From Mauremys mutica (taxonomy: Eukaryota; Chordata; Testudines; Geoemydidae), in NCBI RefSeq assembly GCF_020497125.1, contig NC_059077.1, positions 23,382,840-23,446,839 on the forward strand: DNA of 64,000 bases, in the 5' to 3' direction. The first letter of the stretch is position 1. Each line of letters begins with the position of its first letter. Below, piece after piece: positions 25,901 to 39,300 of this stretch. Under the pieces are notes generated by a model that saw only the letters and a list, made by a program, of their open reading frames with translations, was not told the DNA's origin and made no database searches. Both the position numbers and the translations under genes were made by a program.

Positions 25901-27245
25901 AACAGCCCTTAACATATTTGAAAACTTATCAAATACCCCCTCAGTCGTCTTTGCTTAAGAATAAACATGACCAGGTTTTTTAACCCTTTCCCTTAGGTCA
26001 AGTTTTCTAAACCTTTATCATTTGTATTGCTCTCCTCTGGACTCTCCCCAGTTTGTCCACATCTTTCTTAAAGTGTGGCACCCAAAACTGGACACAACAC
26101 TCCAGCTGAGGCCTCATCAGGGATGAGCAAAGCAGAGTGGGACAATTACCTCCAGTGTCTTACATACGACACTCCTGTTAATACACCCCAGAAAGATATT
26201 TGCCTTTTTTGCAACTACATCACTTTGTTGACTTATATTCAATTTGTGATCCACTATAACCTCCGGATCCTTCTCAGCAGTAGAGAACTGCCTAGCCATG
26301 TATATTCCCCACTTTCCTATTTGTGCATTTGATTTTTCCTTTCCAAACTGTAGTACTTTACACTTGTTTTTATTGAATTTCATCTTGTTGATTTCAGATT
26401 TCTCCAATTCATCAAGGTCATTTTAAATTCTAATGCTGTCCTCCAAAGTACTTGCCAACCCCTCCCAGCCTAGTGTCATCTGTGAAGTTTATAAGCATAT
26501 TCACTCCATTAGCCATTTGATGTGTCCTAGACATCTGACAATGAACCTGATAACTACTCTGAGTACTGTTTTTCATCCAGTTATCCACCTTAGAGGGACG
26601 CAGTAAAGTCTAGCGGGCTGGAAGCCAGGAATTTATACATTCTAATCCTGACTGCCAATGACTATGTGACAATGGGCAAGTCATTTAATAAATTATTTGG
26701 GCCAGATTCTCAGCTGCACTCAAAGAAGGCTGGGTGCATCAAAGAGCCAGCGGGAAGGAGCACACCACAAAGGAGCCCTTTGGGGGCCAGTTCTGTGGCT
26801 GGTTTGGTTCCTGGCATAGATTACAGTAGCCAACACCAGCTGCCACAGCCTCCAGAAACCATTCCCGCAGCCATGGGTCACCAAGATGTAGAGATACCAT
26901 CCACACCCCTTTCCCCAGACACAACCCCTATGGTGGGGACTGTGAAAGGGTGTTGTAGGAGCCAATATGTATTTCCAAAATATTTTCAGTCCAAAAGGGA
27001 ATCCCTTATGGGGCAGCTTTAAGCAGCTTTGCAAGAGCAAATCAGGACAACCCTGCCCTAACAGACCTAAGAATAGGACCCGAAGGGCGATATGCCATTG
27101 CTCTGCATCTTGGGAAGCATTTATACCAGGACAAAGTGAGAGCCAAATGGGTATAAAACACTATCATTCTCATTGCTAGCATTCTTCATTTGCTCTGTGT
27201 GGATACAAATAACTACACAGGATGCAGTGAAAAGGCAAATTAGGC

Positions 27246-27317
<72 letters not shown>

Positions 27318-30300
27318 CTTATCAACCTCAGAGGGCTACAGGGAGGCTTTAAGATGTAAAGCATTACAGAAATGCTGTAATAGTCAGACAAATAGAAGGC
27401 TTGTTATTCAATAGATACAACTTTAGATAATGCTTTCCCAGCCAACAGGCCGAGTATTACAAAAAGCAACAAAAACCTCACACTTTGGCAGCCAAATGCA
27501 TTGGCGACACCATGCTTATAAGATCCAATGCACGTCAAGCCCAGTGTGTATGGACTGCCTCCGTGGTATCCTCCTCTGTGTGAACAGAACAAAGCACACA
27601 AACAACATTCATTTTCTTCTGATTACATTAGCTGCAAAAGTTTTTAGGAGGAAACAATATCAGTATTCACAGAAGGCTGGTTTCTGATGTGTGTGTGGAA
27701 GACAACAAATCATTGGAAACCATGGGTGCATCCAGTACGGGACGCCTCTTGCCATATACGCTGCTCTTTTTGAGTGCCTACCAGCTGTGAGTTTTCATTG
27801 CAATTTAAAGCACACTTAAAAATAATACGTGAATGTAGTGCTCATGAAGGTGAAGGGCTAAGAACACTGGTTGGAGCCAATGGCAATTCAGGTAGGTGCT
27901 GCGCAAGATTCCTCATGCAGGTCTGCCAGAATATCTCAGGGCCGCCCAGAAGATTCAGGGGCCTGGGGGAAAGCAATTTCGGGGGCCCCCTCCATAAAAT
28001 AAATTGCAATACTATACAATACTATATACTCCTGGGGGCCCCTGCGAGGCCTGGCACAAATTGCCCCACTTGCTCCCCCCCATGGGCGGCCCTAGGAAAA
28101 ATAAACCTTCTGCATCTCGGCACAAACCCAGTTTTGAGAAAACTTCTTTACAAGGTATCACTGGATCTCAGCATCAGCTAGTGCTAAAAGGCACTAAAGC
28201 TCATTAAAAGGGTTGGACAAGTATTTTCCATCAAAACTTTTTCTGGATCGAAAACTAGGGGTTTTTAAAAAGCAGAAAAAAATCATGGACAATGTCTGTT
28301 TTCCTTCAAAATTTGTTGTGTTTTTTTAAATTGAAAAGCTGAAATTAGTCTGCCAAAACCTGAACATGTTTTGGGGTTTCAGAAGTGTGTGGCCAAATAT
28401 TTGCTGCTTGCTGTGTTTGATTGATTAAAGAAACAATAAAAAAATTCTGCTTAAAAAAAATCCAAAACTTTTGAACCACCTCAGCTTGTGACCAAACGCC
28501 TGAGCCCATCCAGGCAGAGATTTTTCCAGGTTTCTGATACTCTGTTGGCTTCCTTGACTCATATCTGTCTCCGTAACTTTGGGTTCATTTAGGTAAGAAC
28601 ATAAGAATGGTCATACTAGGTCAGACTAAAGGTCCATCCAGCCCAGTATCCTGTCTACCAACAGTGGCCAATACCAAGTGCCCCAGAGGGAGTGAACCTA
28701 ACAAGTAATGATCAAGTGATCTCTCTCCTGCCATCCATCTCCACCCTCTGACAAACAGAGGCTAGGGACACTATTCCTTACCCATCCTGGCTAATAGCCA
28801 TTGATGGACTTAACCTCCATGCATTTCCTAGAGACTGGCTCCATGGGGTCCCTCACAAACTGGAGATGGTTACTGTGGGTTTGTCTTTAGTATAGCTTAT
28901 GTACATACTCCACGAACTGAGCATTTGAGCTTGTTCCAGAATCTGGGATGAGCCTATGTTGTGAAAACTGAAATGCTCAAAATAGCACATGCATGTGAAT
29001 GGACACAGGGTGCTAAAATTAAATTAACCCAGGGGTTCTCAGCTGTCAGCCTCCACCTCAAACCCCGCTTTGCCTCCAGCATTTATAATACTGTTAAATA
29101 TATCAAAAAGTGTTTTTAATTTATAACGGAGGGGGGGGGTCGCACTCAGAGGTTTGCTATGTGAAAGGGGTCATGAGTACAAAAGTTTGAGAACCACCAA
29201 ATTAACCCCTCTGAAGCCTCAGGGAATGCAGGGGCTGGGGGGGATCTCCCTTGGTAGGGTTGGGAAGGATATTGCTCTTCTCATGTGATCCCTCCCCCAG
29301 TGGCTAATTTTAAATGAAGCTACCTTCCCTGACGTTAATCTCCCTATGGCACTGAAACTAAATATAGACTATAATTTGGCATTTGAGAAGTTGGCAGGGC
29401 TGCGAGCTCCAGGCTGAGTGGAGGGAGATGAGCTCAGCCTGGAGCTCACATTTCCGCAACCCCCCCCCCCCCGCTTACCACGTGGCTCTGAGCGGGGAGG
29501 GGCTCAGGCCCTGCCGGAGCTACGCTGATGCTGCTGGATGCGCTGAGGCTCCGGGAGAGGGGCGGAGGCGCGGTCGGGTCGGGTCAGGGCCGGGAAGGGA
29601 GCCTCAGCCATTCTTGTGGGGGCCCCTGCGGAGCCCGGGGCAAATTGCCCCACTTGCCCCCTCCTCTGGGCGGCCCTGGAATATCTGAATCCTACATGAC
29701 CAACACCCCTGCTGTTTTAATCTTGGGCTCCTCTTCTCTCTGAAGTTGTTACTGCCACTCATGAGAAACCAGGTAGTGGTTTGGGGTTAGTTTAATGAGC
29801 AATTCAGAATTCATTCATGGGAATTAATATATCAGGTGGATTTCAGAATCCTGTGCTCAGCAGGATGGCTGCAAGACTACCAGTTTGTTAAGGTCTGTCT
29901 TTCTAACTATTTTTAAAGGTGTCTATTACCAAGATATCAGAGCAGAATGAACGTGGTTTATAATACTAATAAATAAATAAAAATACACACTCTTTACTTA
30001 AGCATTAAAAAAGGGAAGTTATAGGTCCTAGGTGAATGCATGGTTTGTAAATGGAGTATTTCTAACATAAGCAGACTTGCTGAATCTTAGCTCCCAATGA
30101 CTATTGCTGTTTTACTCTATTTTGGCAGACAAATTAATTTTTAGGATGTGTCTGTGGCAGAATCTGGTTAACAAAGTCTCAGCCTCTTTTTCACACAATA
30201 CACAGATTGATTATGAAAAGGGAGTTTCATAAAGCACCCTAATAGAATTACCTGAAACAGATGAGGTCAAAGTTCCGAGTGTAAAGCCTTGCCATGAACA

Positions 30301-33300
30301 TGGCCAAATCATTGGCTTCTGACCCACTGTTAGTCAGGTAAACCACCTAAGGAAGATAAAAAGCACATCAATCGTAATCTCATTATACTGAACATTTACT
30401 GTGTTTCACAATGGCAAATCTAACTAAATGTAGCTGTTTAAAGAACCAGTTTTCCTGCAATTTGCCTTCAAAGAGTTTGAAATATTGAGTGCATCTGTTT
30501 ATTCAGTACAAGACAGATTTATTTTCATATAAAGTATCACTCAGCACTCGGAATGATATCCTGTCACTGACAAGGGGAACTCCAAACTGAAATAAACTTA
30601 GTAATGATCATGTGCTGTGTATGAGGGCCAATGGCAGGATGTCCCATTATAGGTTATGTCTATACTGGAGATGGAAGGTGTAATTTCCAGCTCGAGAAGA
30701 CACCTGCACTAGCTCTGATCGAGCAAGAATGCTAAAATAAGAAGTGCAGCCATGGTGCCACGAGGGGCTAGCCATCCAGACTATAATCCCACCCGAAACC
30801 CTAGGCATGTATTCAGGTAGCTTGTGCATACTGTGCTTTCAACCAGCAGTTTAAAGTAGTGCCCTGGACTACTGCGAATGAGTAAGGCTATGTTTATGTC
30901 ATGGAGGTCATGGAAGTCACAGAATCCGTGGCTCCCAGAGAGTTCTGTGACATTTTCTGCTTCAGCCCCGGGGGCTGCAGGACTTGAGCTAGCAGCCTGG
31001 GGGGCCCGGCAGGGTTCCGGTAGCAGCAGTGACAGGTGACAGCATCCTCAGGGGGCCCCCTGCCAGGTTCCAGCCACAGGCGACAGACTTTTGAGGGGGC
31101 TCTCCTCAGGCTTCCAGCGACAGGCCACAGCCTCACGTGCGGGGGAGGGGGGGGAACACTTCAGGTGAGCGGCTGGGGGTGTCCCATTTTCTCTTTGGGA
31201 AATATGGTCTCCCCACAGCTCCCAGCCACCGTGGTGGCAGGGGAAACCAAGGAGCCGCAGCAGCAAAAGTCACAGACAGGTTGCGGCTTCTGTGAATTTT
31301 TGTTTCTTGCCTGTGACCTGTCCATTAAAAATAACCATGACAAAATCTTAGCATTACCGAGGAGGCCATGTCTAGACTACTGGCTAAATCGGCACTGGTG
31401 CAATCGATGCAGTGGTGTTGATTTAGCAAGTCTGGTGACCTTGCGAGGATCACTGCAGACTACGTGGCTCTGGGAAGAAGGATAAAGGAGTTTGAGGCGC
31501 AAGTAGTGTTCTCGTCCATCCTCCCTGTGCAGGGAAAAGGCCGGAGTAGAGATCGTCGAATTGTGGAAGTCAACGAATGGCTACGCAGGTGGTGTCGGAA
31601 AGAAGGCTTTGGATTCTTCAACCACAGGATGATGTTCCAAGAAGGAGGAGTGCTAGGCAGAGACGGGCTCCACCTAACGAAGAGGGGGAAGAGCATCTTT
31701 GCAAGCGGGCTGGCTAACCTAGTGAGGAGGGCTTTAAACTAGGTTCACCAGGGAAAGGAGACCAAAGTCCTGAGGTAAGTGGGGAAATGGGATACTGGGA
31801 GGAAGCACGAGCAGGAGAGTGCAAGAGGGGAGGACTCCTGTCTCAGACCGAGAAAGCGGGACAATCAGCGAGTTATCTTAAGTGCCTATACACAAATGCA
31901 AGAAGCCTGGGAAACAAGCAGGGAGAGCTGGAAGTCCTGGCACAGTCAAGGAACTATGATGTAATTTGAATAACAGAGACTTGGTGGGATAACTCACATG
32001 ACTGGAGTACTGTCATGGATGGATATAAACTGTTCAGGAAGGACAGGCAGGGCAGAAAAGGTGGAGGAGTTGCATTGTATGTAAGAGAGCAGTATGACTG
32101 CTCAGAGCTCCGGTATGAAACTGCAGAAAAACCTGAGAGTCTCTGAATTAAGTTTAGAAGTGTGAGCAACAAAGGTGATGTCCTGGTGAGAGTCTGCTAT
32201 AGACCACCAGACCAGGGGGATGAGGTGGATGAGGCTTTCTTCTGGCAACTAGCAGAAGTTACTAGATCGCAGGCCCTGGTTCTCATGGGAGACTTTAATC
32301 ACCCTGATATCTGCTGGGAGAGCAATACAGCGGTGCACAGACAATCCAGGAAGTTTTTGGAAAGTGTAGGGGACAATTTCCTGGTGCAAGTGCTGGAGGA
32401 ACCAACTAGGGGCAGAGCTCTTCTTGACCTGCTGCTCACAAACAGGGAAGAATTAGCAGGGGAAGCAAAAGTGGATGGGAACCTGGGAGGCAGTGACCAT
32501 GAGATGGTTGAGTTCAGGATCCTGACACAAGGAAGAAAGGAGAGCAGCAGAATACGGACCCTGGACTTCAGAAAAGCAGACTTTGACTCCCTCAGGGAAC
32601 TGATGGGCAGGATCCCCTGGGAGAATAACATGAGGGGGAAAGGAGTCCAGGAGAGCTGGCTGTATTTTAAAGAATCCTTATTGAGGTTGCAGGAAAAAAA
32701 ACATCCTGATGTGTAGAAAGAATAGTAAATATGGCAGGTGACCAGCTTGGCTTAACAGTGAAATCCTTGCTGATCTTAAACGCAAAAAAGCAGCTTACAA
32801 AAAGTGGAAGATTGGACAAATGACCAAGGAAGAGTATAAAAATATTGTTCAGGCATGCAGGAATGAAATCAGGAAGGCCAAATCACACTTTGGAGTTGCA
32901 GCTAGCAAGAGATGTTAAGAGTAACAAGAAGGGTTTCTTCAGGTATGTTAGCAACAAGAAGAAAGTCAAGGAAAGTGTGGGCCCCTTCCTGAATGAGGGA
33001 GGCAACATAGTGACAGAGGATGTGGAAAAAGCTAATGTACTCAATGCTTTTTTTGCCTCTGTCTTCACAAACAAGGTCAGATCCCAGACTGCTGCACTAG
33101 GCAGCACAGCATGGGGAGAAGGTGACCAGCCCTCTGTGGAGAAAGAAGTGGTTAAGGACTATTTAGGAAAGCTGGACGAGCACAAGTCCATGGGGCCGGA
33201 TGCGCTGCATCCAAGGGTGCTAAAGGAGTTGGCGGATGTGATTGCAGAGCCATTGGCCATTATCTTTGAAAACTCATGGTGATTGGGGGAGGTCCCGGAT

Positions 33301-36300
33301 GACTGGAAAAAGGCTAATGTAGAGCCCATCTTTAAAAAAGGGAAGGAGGAGGATCTGGGGAACTACAGGCCAGTTAGCCTCACCTCAGTCCCTGGAAAAA
33401 TCATGGAGCAAGTCCTCAAGGAATCAATTCTGAAGCACTTAGAGCAGAGGAAAGTGATCAGGAACAATCAGTATGGATTCACCAAGGCCAAGTCATGCCT
33501 GACTAACCTAACTGCCTTCTATGAGGAGATAATTGGGTCTGTGGATGAGGGGAAAGCAGTGGATGTGTTATTCCTTGACTTTAGCAAAGCTTTTGATAAG
33601 GTCTTCCACAATATTCTTGCCGGCAAGTTAAAGAAGTATGGGCTGGATGAATGGACTATAAGGTGGATAGAAAGCTGGCTAGATTGTCAGGCTCAACGAG
33701 TAGTGATCAATGGCTCCATGTCTAGTTGGCAGCCGGTTTCAAGTGGAGTGCCCCAAGGGTCGGTCCTGGGGCCGGTTTTATTCAATGTCTTCATTAATGA
33801 TCTGGAGGTTGGACTGCACTCTCAGCAAATTTGCAGATGACACTAAACTGGGAGGAGTGGTAGATACACTGGAGGGTAGGGATAGGATACAGAGGGGTCT
33901 AGACAAATTAGAGGATTGGACCAAAAGAAATCTGATAAGGTTCAACAAGGACAAGTGCAGAGGCCTGCACTTAGGATAGAAGAATCCCATTCACTGTTAC
34001 AGACTAGGGACAGAATGGCTAGGCAGCAGTTCTGCAGAAAGGACCTAGGGGTTACAGTGTATGAGAAGCTGGATAAGAGTCAACAATATGTCCTTGTTGC
34101 CAAGAAGGCTAATGGTATTTTGGGCTGTATAAGTAGGGGCACTGCCAGCAGATTGAGGGGCATGATCATTCCCTTCTATTCAACATTGGTGAGGCCTCAT
34201 CTGGAGTACTGTGCCCAGTTTTGGGCCCCACACTACAAGAAGGATGTGGAAAAACTGGAGAGTCCAGCGGAGGGCAACAAAAATGATTAGGGGACTGGAG
34301 CACATGACTTATGAGAGGCTGAGGGAACTGGGATTGTTTAGTCTGCAGAAGAGAAGAATGAGGGGGGATTTGATAGCTGCTTTCAACTACCTGAAAGGGG
34401 GTTCCAAAGAAGATGGATCTAGACTGTTCTAAGTGGTGGCAGATGACAGAACAAGGAGTCATGGTCTCAAGTTACAGTGGGGGAGGTTACAGGTTGGCTA
34501 TTAGGAAAAACTTTTTCACTAGGAGGGTGGTGAAGCACTGGAATGGGTTACTTAGGGAGGTGGTGGAATCTCCTTCCTTAGAGGTTTTTAAGGTCAGGCT
34601 TGACAAAGCTCTGGCTGGGATGATTTAGTTGGGAATTGGTCCGGCTTTGAGCGGAGGTTGGACTAGATGACCTCCTGAGGTCCCTTCCAACCCTGATATT
34701 CTATGATTCTATGCTAAGTCGATGGCAGAGTGCTCTCCCATTGACGTCTGTACTCCACCTCCCAGAGAGGTGGAAGCTATGTTGAAGGGAGAGCATCATA
34801 GCGCAGTGTAGATACCACTGTAAATCGACCTAAGTTATGTTTTATGTAAGTTATGTAACTGAAGTACTGAACTAGCATAATTTAGATTGACTCACAGCAT
34901 TAGTGTAGACCAGCTGTGAGTTGTGTCAGGGACTATTGCTTCTGAGTCCCCCAGCTATCTTGTGTTTTACAATCAGTTTATAGGTACTATGTAAACAAAT
35001 TGGAATAATAAAAAAAAAAGTTTCCTCTCCCAAAGTCTCCTCTCCAAATAAAACTTAGGTGCTAACTGTAACAATAGCATGCAAAACATGTTTCAATTTA
35101 TGAGTGATTTTTAAATTGACAGTGCCCCTTTAAGAGGAAATTTGAAGACAAAGCAACTCAGAAAGTAGGGATCCAAGCAGTAAGGCAACAGTTTAGGGTT
35201 TTATTCGTGTGTGGCTCTGAGCTCACTGTAAAGATCAGCATTGTCCTGAGAACTGTAAGTTTTTTCTCTTTACCTGAAGCTTTATACTCCCTTTGGGGAT
35301 TTTTAATAAGGATATGAGGTTGATATCACAATATTTTGTCTCCAAATAGCGTAGCACTCTCCATTAGCTATTGAAATAAAATTATTTTAATTAACAGCTA
35401 TCCATCCTGCTGGGATTTAGGTACCTTAAGCGGATCAGGGAGAAGTGCTGTTAGTTTCTCCACATATTCCTGGATTAATGGATGCATGTAGATGTTGGTT
35501 GTATGCCACAGACGACCAAGCTGTTTTTGGGCAGCTGCAGTTACCTTCCTGTGTGCAGTAAGAAAGACTGACTCATTTAATTCAACATACATACAATTTT
35601 TTTCTGACTCTGCTATTAATTCTTAAAATTCTGGCATTTTCCTGACTGCCAGATGAACGAATGAATGGATAAAGAGAGGAATGAGCTAATTTGCCAAAAG
35701 ATCACTGCAGCTGGTTTGAACCTAAGAATCTGATCCCAGATACACCAAAACACAGCGTGCCATATTCTGTCTTTGGATACATGGGGCCACAAACAAAAAA
35801 GACAAAAGTATATTTCTATATTAGTCAGTGTAACTCATACAATTACATACTTACGGGTGACAGTGACCAACACTGACAGTAACAATTCCAGCAAAGAGAT
35901 CAAGGTACCTTCGTCCCTCATAATCAAACAGCCACTGCATATGTCCCTGATGTAGCAGCAGTGGTTTCTTGTAGTACGTTACCAGTGATGGAGCCAGATT
36001 CTGTTTGCGGATCTTCAGCATACGCTCATAGGGATAGGACTGTAGGAGGAAAGAAATCATTTCTGCCCACATTACTAAAGGTTTTAATGGATCATAAAGG
36101 TATTCATCATATCAACACAATATAATTTGTTCATGTTGGAATCCAAGTTAACTAAATAACTACAATTTAAAAATAAATACCAACCCACAATTAGGCTATA
36201 TAAAACTCTGCAATCCCATAATTTAAACGAGAGTGCTATATTGCACTGATCTCTTACTTAAAGGTTATGAAATCCACAACCTATCACAAATTAAGCAGAT

Positions 36301-39300
36301 TTAACATGGGCATGTGACTTGCCCATGTGACGCCAAACTTCATCTTGTTACCTGTAATTTTTCTCAAACTAGAACAATAGGTTTCCTTCCACATGGCAGA
36401 AATTATAAATGGCCCTGGAAACATCTCTATGTTGCCTCTTACCTGCTCTAACCTCTGGACTATGAATTTTTACTATTGGGAGCATTCTAAACAAACAACT
36501 GAGGACCTTCCAAATCAGTTGGACGCAATCAGAAACATGACTTAAGCCAGCAGTTTATTCCATCATTGCGATAAACCTGATCCAAGAACTTTGCAATGAA
36601 TGTACGTATTTGATTCCTTTAACCAATTTTAACTCTCACCTTTCTTTCTTTCTTTTTATAAATAAGCCTTTAGATGCTAAAGGATTGGCAACAGTGTAAT
36701 TATTAAGTAAGATTCTGCGTTATATATTGACCTGGTAAGTGGCTGGTCCTTTGGGATCAAAATAACTACTTGCGTGATGAAATTGGTTTTAAATAACCAC
36801 TCATCATTAAGTCTAGTGTCTGGGTGTTAAAACCAGGACTGGACTACCTAAGGAGACTGCTTTTCTGAATTCTTGTTAGCCAGTGTGGTGAAACAGAAGT
36901 TTACTTTCGTTGCTGGTCCGGTATATCTTATGGGATAATAACCACCAGCTTCGGGTGTGTCTGCCCTATTTGTCAGCAGCTTGTCCTGAATTTGGTACTC
37001 TCAGTTGTGATCCAATGAGGCACGATGATAATAGGATACAGAGCTATCTTGGCAACTGATCCACAACCATAGAACTGAATCAGAGAAGATATCTGAACCA
37101 TCATAAATCTTGTCACCCTCAGATGAAAATGTAAACACATTTCTGTAACCGTAAATTGGCACAGTAACGGAACATCTACTCAACAGTGTTTAATTCATGA
37201 TATCTAAGTCATACATTTATCTTTCCTGTGATTGTTGCTTGAAAATACGCCTTTTTAACTGATCGGATACTTATTAGCTCTTTTCTGGACACAGGCCCTG
37301 GAGCATTAGATATTAAATAAGAGTAGTTCCTTAAATATCAAACATTTCCCCTCCCCTCTCTACCCCTATTGCACTCCCCACCCAAAACTAACTTGGCACA
37401 CATTTTGGTGGAGAGGGTAAAACATTTTACAGAACTCCTCAAATTAGGTATTAAAAATCAGTGAGAAGGAAACAAATAATAGAAAAATGTTTCATTGCGA
37501 CCTTTCCTTGGGTTAAGATTGTTCTTCTAGAGTACTCTAATCAGCACCACAGAGGCCGTGTTTAACTCTGATCTCCAAAGGATCTCAGAGAAGGATAAAA
37601 GCCATGATCTAAACTGCTGATGCCACTGAAGAATACTCATAATAAGCTAGTGAACAGAACAATTACGGCATACAGCAGAATGGTGATCTTGGCAACGAAA
37701 TCTAGTCTAAACCCAAGTACAGTACACTGTGCATGACTTACCTCATATTTTCCAGGTGAAAAGTCACAAGGAGGCATTTTTGCTTGCATGGAGAAAGAGT
37801 TTTTCAATTCCTGCTGTCTAAGTGTATCTAATAAAATACAGTGGATTAGGAGGATTATCACAACATCTCAAAGCACACATCTGAAACAAACTTTCTTTGA
37901 ACATTTGTTTTTGCAACAATATAAGTGAGGACCAAGGTAGTTATATTTCTGCCGAGAGATTTCATTCAAGGAGAAAATGCATTAAACATTTGTGTTTTTC
38001 GTAAAGCTGAAACATAGATTTACTAAACTTATATTTTTCCCCTTAGTATTTATCTTCTAAAACACAGAACTCCTCCAGACAGCCATTGGCGACTTTGATT
38101 TTCTTTGCCATCAACCATCAAAATAACTTTCTGCTACAGACTGCCATTAGAGTTATTGATTTTTTAATCAAAATTCTGAAAACATTAAGCCATTATGTCT
38201 TTTATTTGATAAACTGGAAAAATACGTAGACTAACTTCAGAGAATTTTAGTTTTTAAAAATGTTCCCCTTGCAGTCCTAAGATTATCAATTAAGGTGGGT
38301 TTTAGTTTTGTCTTTTAAGAAACTAAAGATTTCTAATGAGCTATGATTTTACACATCAAAATGAAGAATCTAACTTTCATAGAAATTAACTTTCTGGAAG
38401 TAAATAAGAAAATTATACTTGTGGCTACTTTCCTTAAGACCAAAATAGAATCAGCTAGTGAAGGACTGATAATATGGATAAATAAGATTGACTGACTGAC
38501 CACAAAAATCTTCCTTATTTTAAGTGTCAGAGTCAGCCACTGGGTTAATCTAGTTATAAAGCAGAGGTCCCCAAACTGTGGGGAGTGACCCCCCAGCAGA
38601 ACGTTCGGGGGGACTCGGTAGGGCCCAGGCCAGCCCCTAAAGGGGGTAGGGAGGCATCACCACCCAGCCCCCCTCTGCCCCCAGCTCCACTCCAGCACCA
38701 GCATATGCCCCTGGCTCCCAACTGGAGCTCAGCCTCCAGCTCTGGCCGAGCCCCTGACCACAACTCCCGGGGGTAGGGAGTGGCAAATCGATTCCATTGC
38801 TGGTAAGGTGGGAGGGTGCAACAGGAAAAAGTTTGAGGATCACTGTTATTAAGTGATCATATACAATAGTTTTTCATATGATGTCCTTGCATCCCAGGAA
38901 TGTCTTTTGGCACAGCTAAGCTGTCTGAGTTCTTTTATTTAAAAAAAAATGTAATAAAACTACAAACTGTTCAAAACTAATTCCAAGCAGAATTTGCTTG
39001 CTAGGAACCAGTGACCTAGTGGAAGAACTGTGGCATGTTATCACCAGTGTTTTGAATTAATAGAAAAGTTATATAAATCACTGGCAACGTTGTTCTTTGG
39101 CAGAAAATGACAGTTAATAACACTTGCACAAGCAGCAAAGAATCCTGTGGCACCTTATAGACTAACAGACGTATTGGAGCATGAGCTTTCGTGGGTGAAT
39201 ACCCACTTCTTCGGATGCAAGTGGTGGAAATTTCCTGGGGCAGGTATATATAAGCAAGCAAGAAGCAAGCTAGAGATAACGAGGTTAGATCAATCAGGGA

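Larger units (their letters stand above)
27937..29678. mobile_element. Composite hAT-type element, 1742 bp, exact 8-bp TSD
   Basis: The left end CAGGGCCGCCCAGAAG and right end CTCTGGGCGGCCCTG are inverse. GAATATCT occurs immediately outside both (27929-27936, 29679-29686). Inside are a second inner copy of the right end (28080-28095), a CR1 fragment and a smaller hAT element with its own TSD. No transposase frame was seen. Confidence 0.75.
31455..34713 (+). mobile_element. Near-full CR1 LINE, about 3.3 kb, inactivated
   Basis: It begins inside ORF1 and runs through endonuclease, RT and the ATTCTATGATTCTATG tail. ORF1 end, endonuclease and RT are all recognisable but broken by stops and frameshifts, so it is a dead copy. 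Only the 5' end is missing. Confidence 0.93.
31364..34920. mobile_element. MITE of the TGTCTACACT group, split by a CR1 insertion
   Basis: The left piece 31364-31450 (GCCATGTCTAGACTACTGGC ... TGATTTAGCAAGTCTGGTGA) and right piece 34714-34920 (CTAAGTCGATGGCAGAGTGC ... TTAGTGTAGACCAGC) read as one element once the CR1 is set aside. It adjoins hAT copy 2 on its left. Confidence 0.6.

Noticed and set aside
27176..27391. Frame with alternating Ile-Tyr
   Set aside because: Translation of the (TA)n microsatellite.
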